A stretch of DNA of 54,007 bases from positions 1 through 54,007 of the IMG/VR virus record IMGVR_UViG_3300003410_000471. One strand, written 5' to 3'. Of the stretch, positions 16,068 through 25,200 are shown piece after piece. Within the stretch, counting starts at the first letter, position 1, and each line of letters begins with the position of its first letter. The notes beneath the pieces are model-generated. The model had not been told where the DNA came from and did not search any database. It was given only the letters and a program-made list of their open reading frames with translations. Source of the stretch: a virus. A program made the position numbers and the translations under genes.

Positions 16068-17552
16068 TTAAACTTTTAGTACACATTCTACTAGTTTTTC
16101 GCCCTCATCGCTGTTGCTTTCTAATGCAACACCAACTAAACTGCCGCCGTTAATTTCTGTGCTTGCACAACCATTAGCGTTGACATAAACTGCTTGCCCT
16201 TTCTTAACTGCACCTATAATGCGAACTGGTAAGCGCCCTTTAAGACCAATGTATTGACCTTCTGCTTCACTGTTCATCATTACAGCTGGATCCGTTGATA
16301 CAACACCAATTGCAATTGCGCCTACACTTGCTGCTTCAACTTCGTGATCTTCGTGTGCGCACACTGTAACTACTGTACCTGGCGCTAGTTCTTCGCCTGT
16401 TGAATACTTTTCTGCAAGGTCAGCATAACGTGCTTGTGTTGCAACACCTTGGAATAAGTTTGCTGCTATGTTTCCTGTTGCATCTCTAACTGCTACTGTA
16501 TTATTAGTTGCGCTCGAACTTGCACTACGGAAATCGCTACCCACTCTTAGTGTAGCAGCTTTAGTTGCTTCGCCTGTAAAGTTAGCAGCATAAACATTTG
16601 ACCATCCTAGGCTAGCACTGCCTAATGTAAATGTGTTGTCTGCTGCTGGTACAAATCCAGTTGATGTAACTGTGGCAACATGTGTTAGTACACCTGCGCC
16701 ACTGGTAACTTTTAATTTAATTACACCATTGTTAGTAATATTTTGGATTATGCCATCAAATCCATTAGTATCTATTTTAACTTGGAAATCGTTCGATTCA
16801 CCAATTAACGCTCCTTCGTCTGGAAATTCAACTGCACTAGTAAATACTGTATTGCCTACTCCAGTTTTAACATAGTTATCTGCTGTAAATCCGCCGAGCT
16901 TTTCAGCGTTTGTTGCTGTTCCATGGAATCTGTCTTCTCCAGTAGTAACACCAGCTGTTGCTAGTTTAGTATTACGCAGTGTAATACCTTTGTTAATTCT
17001 ATCGAATCCTTGTGCAATTAATGCAGTTTCACTTGCATTTAGATCAAACTGTGTAGGACTAATAACAAAAATTGTTTCGTCTTCAATAACACTAGATATC
17101 AATCCTCTAGTAGCACTTGTAGAATCAAGAACTTCAAGGCTTTGCATTTGGGTTACGCCTTCACCTGCGTTCTGTGGTCCTATAAGTACAAAGTTTGTAC
17201 CGTTATACACATAAAGTTGATCATTGCCATTATCCCACCAAAAATCAGCAGTGGCTAATCCTGTTGGTTCTGTTGCACCTACTTCTGCTCCGCCTGTTGT
17301 ACGCCATTGTGTACCATCATAAAACTTTAGTTTGCTTGTGCCACTGTCAAACCATACCTGACCGCTAATCGGTCTACTTGGCTGATTTGCTCCGCTAAAG
17401 TTTTCTAACAAAAACAAGAAGTTTTCGTTTTGAATTTCACCGTACCCTGCGTAGTTTTTACCGATGAATTTAAGGTCAGTTGTTTGATCAACTGTACCAT
17501 CTTCCACTGTAGTTAACAGTGTGTTATTATATCTGTCTATTGCATATGCCAT
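16068..17552 (-). CDS. Tail fibre protein, 494 residues, with self-cleavage-type C-terminal domain
   Basis: The N-terminal 120 residues (YAGYGEIQNENFLFLLENF, then GQVWFDSGTSKLKFYDG, then VYNGTNFVLIGPQ) form a module shared with the two fibre proteins upstream. The middle is beta-repeat-like. From about residue 372 the C-terminus begins ARYADLAEKY and continues with APGTVV, VGVVSTDPAVMMN and GLKGRLPVRIIGAVKKG, a pattern seen in phage fibres with peptidase G2-like or intramolecular-chaperone-like ends that may be released after folding. It lacks the collar domain of the 691-residue paralogue. An AGGGG ribosome-binding site precedes the ATG, and a late promoter lies at 17580-17587. Expected function is host-receptor binding or trimer assembly at the tail. 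Confidence 0.8.
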   Translation of the reverse strand: MAYAIDRYNNTLLTTVEDGTVDQTTDLKFIGKNYAGYGEIQNENFLFLLENFSGANQPSRPISGQVWFDSGTSKLKFYDGTQWRTTGGAEVGATEPTGLATADFWWDNGNDQLYVYNGTNFVLIGPQNAGEGVTQMQSLEVLDSTSATRGLISSVIEDETIFVISPTQFDLNASETALIAQGFDRINKGITLRNTKLATAGVTTGEDRFHGTATNAEKLGGFTADNYVKTGVGNTVFTSAVEFPDEGALIGESNDFQVKIDTNGFDGIIQNITNNGVIKLKVTSGAGVLTHVATVTSTGFVPAADNTFTLGSASLGWSNVYAANFTGEATKAATLRVGSDFRSASSSATNNTVAVRDATGNIAANLFQGVATQARYADLAEKYSTGEELAPGTVVTVCAHEDHEVEAASVGAIAIGVVSTDPAVMMNSEAEGQYIGLKGRLPVRIIGAVKKGQAVYVNANGCASTEINGGSLVGVALESNSDEGEKLVECVLKV

Positions 17553-17579
17553 TTATGTAACCCCTAGTGCTATTAGTAT

Positions 17580-17587
17580 TATTTATC
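17580..17587 (-). promoter_or_regulatory. T4-type late promoter motif GATAAATA
   Basis: Minus-strand GATAAATA just past the stop codon of the 636-residue fibre gene, in a 39-base gap, 27 bases before the ATG at 17552. It would drive the 494-residue fibre gene and the 307-residue structural gene. Confidence 0.68.
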
Positions 17588-17591
17588 GTTT

Positions 17592-19502
17592 TTACGAATA
17601 CACCAGAGTTGACTGGTGTTCCCAAGCAGTGCCGCTAGATTTGTATGTCATCATTGTTCTAGCAGGAGTTAGAATAACATTACCGCTTGCGCCTTCTGCG
17701 TCAAACACCACATCCTGAACAACTGATTCGTTTTGTGTGCCGTTGCTGTCGACATCAATATAACTTATGACTTTTGCACTCTCAACATCAACACCTTCAA
17801 CAGTTGCTCCAGCATATGAAGTTGTATGTATCCTAGCAATTTTATTTGTATTAAGCGAAATAGCAGGATATAAATCATTTAAGTAAGAAGATACAGTTGA
17901 TTCTAATACTGCGCCAGTACCTAAACCAGTAATATCCATACTAAATGCAATTGCTTCAGTTACAATTTCTTCATCTACGTATTCTTTTGTAGTTACAGTA
18001 TTACTTACTGATTCGTCTACGGCAAGCTCTGCTGCTTTTCTAGAACTTATTGCTTTAGCAACCCCAGTAATGCTTTGATTATCTGTAATATTGATATCAG
18101 CGCCTGCTGTAATTGCAATGCCGTTTGTTGAAGTGATAGCCATATCATTCGTAGAGCTAATTATTTTGCCGTTGATGTTAATTTCGTCAACTTGCAATAC
18201 AGTTAACGTGCCAATTTGATCTAGATCTAACGCTTTAGTAACATTAACTAACGTATCATTTGTTAGTTTGTCAACTCCGCCAATTTTGTAAGTAGAAGTA
18301 CTATTCAATAAATCAAAGTTTACATTTGAAGTAAACGAGTTAGTAGCAACTTTCCAAAGTATATCCTTACTGCCATTACTACTATTAACTTGTATACCCG
18401 AACTGTCGGCTTGTGCATCAGTAAGTTCTGTACTATCATTTAGCACACCAATTTCGATAATTTTATCTTCAACTCTCAGTGTTTGCACATCTAATGCAAC
18501 TCTGTCGCCTTCGACAATTAAGTCGCCTGTTACTCTTAAGTCGCCTTCTACATCAAGTGTGTATTCCGGTAGCCTGTCAGTTGTAAATATACCTACTCGT
18601 GCAGTGCTTGCATCAATATAAATTGCATCTACTGAAATTGCGCCGAACTCAGTAGACTTAACACGCAGACTTAAATCGTGATCAGTAAGCTGGTTTTCAA
18701 TATAAAAGCGAGGTCCAACAACTTTCTGTACGTTGTTTTGTGACAATCCAATTGTTAAACCACCTGAGTTTTGAATTGTTAGTGTACCTGTTGTAATACC
18801 GTTTGCTGTAGATGGAAGGAAACTATCAGCTGTTCTAACTATACCGCCTGCTGTTACAAGTGCGTTTGCAGAATCTGCAATTCCTCTATATTTAAAATTA
18901 TCAGTGTCAATAATATTATACCCAGATTTGATAATTCCATTTGGATTTGCATCTGTGACTAGACCTAAAATACGCTGTGCATATTGAGGTGTAAATTCAA
19001 TATTACTAATAACTGCTGATAGTGTGCCGGCTACATATAGGTATACCACTGTTCTCGAACGGCTCTGGGAGTCAAGAATACTACCAACTTCAAATCCGCT
19101 CTTTCCTTGAGACTCTGTATACTGTGGACCCATTAACATTAAGTCCGTGCCGTCAAATGCATACACCTGATTGTTTAGGTTGTCAATCCACAAGTCGCCT
19201 GCAACCATTTGTGGACGAGTATTTTGTACAATTGGTCCGCCACTGGACTTCCATACAGTGCCGTCATAAACTTTCAAACGCTGTTCATTGCTATCCCACC
19301 AAAGCTGTCCAGTGATCGGATTGCTAGGTGCAGCAGTATTTGAGAAATTTTCTAATAGCTTAATAAAGTTTTCGTTAAAATATTCGCCGTAACCTGAATA
19401 ATTTCTACCAACTAATACTAAATTAGTACTAGTAGTATCTATTTGTCCATCAATTAGGTCTGTTAGCAGTGTGCCGTCTGTCTTATTTAATTGATAGCTC
19501 AT
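17592..19502 (-). CDS. Tail fibre protein, 636 residues
   Basis: Second of three tandem fibre paralogues. Its N-terminal module has YSGYGEYFNENFIKLLENF, GQLWWDSNEQRLKVYDG, GDLWIDNLNNQVYAFDG and LMLMGPQ, matching both neighbours. The middle, near residues 315-350, has DLRVTGDLIVEGDRV and VEDKIIEIG elements common in trimeric phage fibre shafts. The C-terminal third differs from the other two fibres: no collar domain and no ADLAEKY-type domain. Instead it ends in a serine- and threonine-rich beta segment. A GGAG Shine-Dalgarno lies 6 bases before ATG 19502, one base after the stop of the collar-type fibre gene. The different tip suggests a separate receptor or a different place in the fibre network. 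Confidence 0.8.
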   Translation of the reverse strand: MSYQLNKTDGTLLTDLIDGQIDTTSTNLVLVGRNYSGYGEYFNENFIKLLENFSNTAAPSNPITGQLWWDSNEQRLKVYDGTVWKSSGGPIVQNTRPQMVAGDLWIDNLNNQVYAFDGTDLMLMGPQYTESQGKSGFEVGSILDSQSRSRTVVYLYVAGTLSAVISNIEFTPQYAQRILGLVTDANPNGIIKSGYNIIDTDNFKYRGIADSANALVTAGGIVRTADSFLPSTANGITTGTLTIQNSGGLTIGLSQNNVQKVVGPRFYIENQLTDHDLSLRVKSTEFGAISVDAIYIDASTARVGIFTTDRLPEYTLDVEGDLRVTGDLIVEGDRVALDVQTLRVEDKIIEIGVLNDSTELTDAQADSSGIQVNSSNGSKDILWKVATNSFTSNVNFDLLNSTSTYKIGGVDKLTNDTLVNVTKALDLDQIGTLTVLQVDEININGKIISSTNDMAITSTNGIAITAGADINITDNQSITGVAKAISSRKAAELAVDESVSNTVTTKEYVDEEIVTEAIAFSMDITGLGTGAVLESTVSSYLNDLYPAISLNTNKIARIHTTSYAGATVEGVDVESAKVISYIDVDSNGTQNESVVQDVVFDAEGASGNVILTPARTMMTYKSSGTAWEHQSTLVYS

Positions 19503-19503
19503 T

Positions 19504-21579
19504 TTATTCTCCGGTATATATAATGTAATTGACTGCTAAGAAGGGATTCATTACATCGATCGGAGTGCCTAACGTAGTGTCTGTTTTTATTCCGCCGCTG
19601 CTTGCAATACCTTGTGTACCGCCCAACCCTGGTTCTATCGGCAGAGATATTGCATTATCGTCAACAGGTTCGCCTGCTCCTACTCTAACTCCGTAAAACT
19701 GTGTTCCGCTAGCACCTTCTAAATCGTGTTCGTGTTCTGGTAAATTATCTGTTGTAATTGTTTTTGTTTCTGTTCCAGCATTTCCGCCAATAGCATCAGC
19801 AGCAATGTCTGTAACACGGTTAGCAGCTGGGCCGCCCATATTGTCAAGACCTAATGCAAATCTACCTCTAAAGTCAGGCAACGTAAATTTAGCAACACCA
19901 TTATCGCTTACTAAACTAGCATCTTTAAAGTTGTGTCCTATTGCTATCCATAATTCATTATAATCTGATTTATTAACTTCTTGGCCATCACAGAGCAACC
20001 ATCCGTCTGGCGCTTCTTCTCCGCCGAACGGCATCATCGCACCGGCTGGTACAAGCGGAATTGTTTTTAAGAAGTTGCGTTTGGTAATTCTATAAACACC
20101 AGTTGTTCCAGTAGTTACGTTTAATAACAATTCGTCTGCATTTCCTGCATCGTAAGTAACATCTTTATTACTAATAAAACTATTTGCAATACTTACTGCG
20201 AAGGTTTTTGTACTACCACCAGTTTGTCCATCAAATTCAAAGCTGTTTGGTTCTACGTCACCACTTAGTGCAAATGTAGTAGCACTAGCTAGTCTATCTG
20301 CACTACCTGCTCGTCCACTAACTGTGCCACTTACGTTGCCTTGAATGTTTCCGAAGAATGTAGTAGCATGTATTTGTTCGTATTTGTTAATTGCTGTACC
20401 AATACTCCTTGATGCATTTTGATCTGGAGCAATATTACCTGTTTGTAATGTGCCTGCCGCAAGGTCACCGTTACCCTTCATCAGAATGTCGCCGCCTACA
20501 ACTAAGTTTTGACTGATGCCTACTCCGCCCGATGTTACTAGACTACCATCACTAATAGCTGTAGTGTTTTCAGTGCTAGTAAGAGTTAATACTCCTGTTT
20601 CTGCTTCGCCAGTTTTGGGAGATATTTTAATATTACCTTTAACATCTATTGCTTCTTCTGGAGCACTATTGTTGAAACCTACATTACCGTCGCCTGTAAT
20701 ACTCATAACAGTTGGTGTTAGGTTTCCGTTTCTCATTCTAATATCAATACTCGAACCACTAGTGTTGTGCTGAATAACACCAGTCTCGCCATCGATACCT
20801 AAACTTAATTGTCCGCCTGTGCCAACTTTAATACCATCATTACTTTTAACACTTAGTTGGTAATCTGTACTACTTGCTGCATTTCCTCTTAAAAAATTAC
20901 TAGCTGCAATAGTTGTACTACCAACAACCAATGCTTCGGCTTTTTCAGCAGTTCCGTAATATTTTAACGGCTGTAAGTTTACAATAGCCTCGTCTGCAAT
21001 ATTCATGCCAGGATTTATGCCTGTTCTAAATCCCTTGATTGCAATTTTAGGTATAAAACTTTGACTACTGATAATAATTACAGGCTGATCTTCAACCTTA
21101 ATTGTTAATACGTTATAGGTTACGTCATCAATACCTACTAGTGCATCTGCTTGGGCTCCAGTTAAAAGTCCGTCACTAAAGTCTGGGCCTACTAGTACCC
21201 ATGCGCTACCTGTAAACAAATATAGTTGTTGACTATCTGTATTAACCCACAAATCTCCAGCACTTGAATTTGCAACTGCTGGTGCAGAACTTGCTTTTTT
21301 AAGGCCGCCGCTTGCAACCCAATTAGTTCCGTCATAAACTTTAAGTTGATCCACTCCGTCTGTCGAATCATACCAAAGCTGCCCTTCTACAGGACGTTCA
21401 GGAGCTGTAGTATTTGCAAAGTTTTCTAATAAATGTAAGAAATTTTCGTTTACTGCTTGACCGTATGCTGTTGTGCCACGACCTGGAAATTTTAATGTTG
21501 TTTCGTTATTAAGCGTGTTATCTTGGACATTGATTGTACCTTTATTAACAGTGTCAGTGTAACTTATTGTATATGGCAT
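19504..21579 (-). CDS. Tail fibre protein with tail-collar domain (gp12-like C-terminus), 691 residues
   Basis: Largest of the three fibre paralogues. The shared N-terminal module has TAYGQAVNENFLHLLENF and GQLWYDS, then VYDGTNWVASGG and WVLVGPD. From about residue 513 the C-terminus is a phage tail-collar domain: PAGAMMPFGGEEAPDGWLLC, then LPDFRGRF at about 570, then LPEHEHD with its HxH pair at about 616, then NPFLAVNYIIYTGE at the end. In T4 the short fibre gp12 uses such a domain, with histidine-bound metal, to hold the cell surface irreversibly. I infer an equivalent function. AGGAG lies 6 bases before the ATG and overlaps the stop of the 200-residue gene. Confidence 0.88.
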   Translation of the reverse strand: MPYTISYTDTVNKGTINVQDNTLNNETTLKFPGRGTTAYGQAVNENFLHLLENFANTTAPERPVEGQLWYDSTDGVDQLKVYDGTNWVASGGLKKASSAPAVANSSAGDLWVNTDSQQLYLFTGSAWVLVGPDFSDGLLTGAQADALVGIDDVTYNVLTIKVEDQPVIIISSQSFIPKIAIKGFRTGINPGMNIADEAIVNLQPLKYYGTAEKAEALVVGSTTIAASNFLRGNAASSTDYQLSVKSNDGIKVGTGGQLSLGIDGETGVIQHNTSGSSIDIRMRNGNLTPTVMSITGDGNVGFNNSAPEEAIDVKGNIKISPKTGEAETGVLTLTSTENTTAISDGSLVTSGGVGISQNLVVGGDILMKGNGDLAAGTLQTGNIAPDQNASRSIGTAINKYEQIHATTFFGNIQGNVSGTVSGRAGSADRLASATTFALSGDVEPNSFEFDGQTGGSTKTFAVSIANSFISNKDVTYDAGNADELLLNVTTGTTGVYRITKRNFLKTIPLVPAGAMMPFGGEEAPDGWLLCDGQEVNKSDYNELWIAIGHNFKDASLVSDNGVAKFTLPDFRGRFALGLDNMGGPAANRVTDIAADAIGGNAGTETKTITTDNLPEHEHDLEGASGTQFYGVRVGAGEPVDDNAISLPIEPGLGGTQGIASSGGIKTDTTLGTPIDVMNPFLAVNYIIYTGE

Positions 21580-21589
21580 AATTTACTCC

Positions 21590-22192
21590 TTAACCTGCTA
21601 AACTTTGTACACGCACTGTGTAATCAATCTGAATTAATCTGTTGAGTGACTTTTGTACTGGATGGAAAATAACATGAGTAATTAATCTGCCTGTACCGCT
21701 TGTACTATAACTGCGCAATCCTAATTCGTCAAATACATACGGACTGTCGGTTGCACTTGCAGTATCAAATGCATCTTGTCCATTTGGCTCTCCGTAATCT
21801 AACAAACAACTTACAACAATATCAGTATAGTTAGTACCACTTACATGACGTGTTTCTAATTTATTACGTGCAGGATCAGTATTATTCACACTTCTATCAT
21901 CAACAACTTTGGTATAGGTTTGGTTGTATAGACTTGCATTTGTGCCTGTGCTGTTAGGTGTTAGGTATGTAATAATACCTGTTGGGTCAACACTTGTGCC
22001 GCCGTTGCCAAAACTCATTTCATATATAAATCCTTGCCCAGCATTACTTAAACTCTCTGCAAGTGCAAGACTCATATTTTCATAATGAATTGCATTGCGC
22101 TTGTCAATATATACTTTTTGTGACTCGGGATCGAATATTTTGATATGTCCCTGAACCAATACTCCATTTGTGTCTTGCATGTTATCGCTCAT
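21590..22192 (-). CDS. Virion structural protein, 200 residues
   Basis: A conserved structural protein of marine T4-like phages, recognised by VQGHIKIFDPESQKVYIDKR, NAIHYENMSLALAES, a FGNGGTSVDPTG-type block and ITYLTPN. Its single compact domain is beta-rich with no membrane segment. It follows the giant gene and precedes the fibre genes, so it may join fibres to the baseplate, but that is positional inference. The ATG at 22192 has AGGA upstream and a late promoter motif at 22212-22219, making it the first gene of the fibre transcription unit. Confidence 0.75.
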   Translation of the reverse strand: MSDNMQDTNGVLVQGHIKIFDPESQKVYIDKRNAIHYENMSLALAESLSNAGQGFIYEMSFGNGGTSVDPTGIITYLTPNSTGTNASLYNQTYTKVVDDRSVNNTDPARNKLETRHVSGTNYTDIVVSCLLDYGEPNGQDAFDTASATDSPYVFDELGLRSYSTSGTGRLITHVIFHPVQKSLNRLIQIDYTVRVQSLAG

Positions 22193-22211
22193 TTAATTTT
22201 TTCCTATACTG

Positions 22212-22219
22212 TATTTATT
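22212..22219 (-). promoter_or_regulatory. T4-type late promoter motif AATAAATA overlapping the giant gene's end
   Basis: Minus-strand AATAAATA, 19 bases before the ATG at 22192. It overlaps the TAA stop codon of the 5121-codon gene (22217-22215), so the last codons of that gene double as the promoter of the fibre unit. Confidence 0.65.
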
Positions 22220-25200
22220 CAGGCAGCGCACTTGTTCCTGCACGTAAGAACCTTGCAATTGAATTTTCTGAATCACTTAATGATACGCCGTCATCTGTCC
22301 AGGCTCGGCCAACTTTTTTAACAACTGTTACTCTTGTATCTTGTGCAGGAGCAGTAGCTAGAGTAATTTCGTTTGTATCTGCATCAAACGTAAAGTCTGC
22401 TACTATTGTTGTATCGCCTTCTGGACTATCTAGTGCTGCGGTGTAATCAAAGACATCTAATGGTGTCTTACGCATACGTGTTCCTGCAACAAACACTTCA
22501 ATTTCGTTAATTGACGATACTGGGTAACTAACTTCAAAAGTAGTTGTTAGTCCGTCTGCTGTAGTGTTAGATACCAATGTTTGATCTTTATATGGAACAG
22601 TTTTGCCTATATTTTGGTCAAACACATCGGTATTTACATCATATGTATCTTTGACTCCTGTCCCCAATGTTCCTCTACGAAGTTGACGTAATGTATTTTC
22701 TTCTTTAACAAAATATTCAATACGCTCACCTTCGATAAAGATTACGCCTGGCAAATTTCGACTTTTATTTGGTTCTGATAAATTAAATGCATTATCTAAC
22801 TCAATTCTTAAATCATAATAATTTAGTGCCTGTGCTAGTTTAGCAGTTGATTTTTCTAAACGTTTGAAATGTGTTCTATTAAGCATATCTTTAAACTGTC
22901 GGTAAGCAAACTTAGGCTTGCTTGCTGCAGATGTAAAGTGAATAACGTCTATAACAGCATCTGCATCCGGACGCCTAACTAATTGTAATTTTAATTTATC
23001 GTCTGTAATATAATAATCAACGCTAGGCGATAATAGTTCACCATTTACAGCAACCCAGACATACTGTGCATCAATTGCAGGCGATCTTAGTGTAATTTCT
23101 CCAACTGTCAGTCTATTATAAGTGATGTAATCTACATCTTCTGGAATCAACGTAGTTCTCGATACAACATCATAATTAATACGTTCAATTCCTAATAAAT
23201 TATGATTAGTAAATTGAATTATTTCAATCGTTGAATTGTCAGCAGGAACATCGTCTAATGTAATAGTAGATCCATTTATTCTATAATCTCCATCAGTAAT
23301 TACATACATTTCTAGTGTATCTCCTGGTGAGCCAATATCATCAGAAAGTGTAATATTACTATTTGCAATTTCAAAACGCCAGTCTAATGGTGTTGATAGT
23401 TCTGATCCGTTTAAAAATACCTTAACATCTTGAACATCTAAACTACCCTGTGGCATTTGGAATATCTCAAACGGGTATTCACGCTGACTATTTTGAGGTA
23501 TTGTATATTTGACATTGTATCCTGCATTTAAAATTAAGTTATCAACTTTAACCAGAACGTTGTGTTCTGATGGAATTGCGTAAAGAGGAGCATTTGATAA
23601 GTTGAACTCATTGGTTACACCGTCACCTGTAAAGGTGTCTTTGGTAATTTGACTATAATTAACTTGCTCATCTGCTGAGAATACTGTGTAATTAATTACA
23701 GCACCGTCGGCAACAACTTCTTCAAATCTGATAACAGTTTTAGGTGTTGTTTCTGATGCAAATGCTGCAACTGTTTGTTGTACACCGTTAATACTTGCAT
23801 ACACACTTGCTCCATCTTCCCAGTCGACTGTTGTCTCAAATTCAGTAGTCGATCCGTCGCCTAGTAATTTTCCAAAGTCTAACAAATTTTGTGTGCCTTG
23901 AGATACTGTTACAATATTCAGTTCTGCTCCGACTGTTGCACTATCAAGTGTTACAGTGTTTGCACTCCAATCAATAGTATAATCAGTCTGCGGAAGTATA
24001 ACATCTGCAACTTTTACAATCACTGCATTGCTGCTATTCGGAATAACACCTAAATCATAAGTTAGTGTGCTATCCATAATGTAGCTCTGACTGTTGATAA
24101 CGCCTTGACCTTCACTGTCTCTTGTGTAAACTTTAATATCTAGTGTGTCAAGAATTTGTCCTGGAACAACTTCTTCAGGACCGCTGCTTGTAGTAGGTGT
24201 AACAAATCCATCACCATCTACAATAATTTCTTCTGCTGCAATACCACGTGCTGATGTATAAGCTAAGTCGCCGCCTGTAAGTGCTGTATCGTAACTTTCT
24301 AGATCAGGTATAACACTGCCGTCGCTGGTTGTTTTTCTTACTACAAAAACATCGCCGTCTAACAAGCTTATGCCAAGATCCTGTACATATACAACGTCAG
24401 TAGTGCCGTCGCCTGTAATACTGTTTGTGATAGCATATACGTTTGTTGGTGTTCCTTCATCATAATTTGGATCGTCAATTCTTACACCGTTCTTGTAAAG
24501 GTTATAAACAACGCCATCTTCTAAAGGTTCGCTAAGTTGTACTGCAATTGTCGATCCGTCTGCTGTAAACACTTCGTCTTCAAAAGTGTCATCAAACTCG
24601 TCCCAATTATCAGTGTACCAAGGCTGACTGTCAAACCCGCTTGGGCTCGAAAAATCAAAGCTACGCACTTCAACGCCACCGTAATCAACACCAGACATCA
24701 GTTGTGCTAAGTCATTGCCGTACATTCCTGCAATCGGAGTGTACGCAAATTTAATTCTGTCTTCTGCACTTAGCATACTCAACGGAATAACATATTCGAT
24801 ACGAATTACTGAATTTAATTTTGGAGGAGTTGTAAATAGTACTTTACCCTGTTCTCTAGCATAAGATTTATCAGTATTTTCAATATTTTCGTATGTATAT
24901 TTGCTACGTAGTTGTAAAATATTATCCACATATACCTTAATTTTCGTGTTACTAAGATCCATTGGCCATTCGAGGAAGAATCTATTTTCGAATCCAGTAC
25001 CTGTGAATGTTTCTGTTTTAGCAAGAGTGTCAAATGTAAATGTTCCACTTGTTCTATCGAATTTAATTTTAACAAGAGGACTTCTTACCAATCCATTACC
25101 TAACACTGCTGTTGCTCTTGCAGGTGTTCCAGTTTCTAACTGTGAGCCAGAAATTACAACAGTTGGTGCAGTAGTATATCCGGTTCCTGGATTGGTTATT

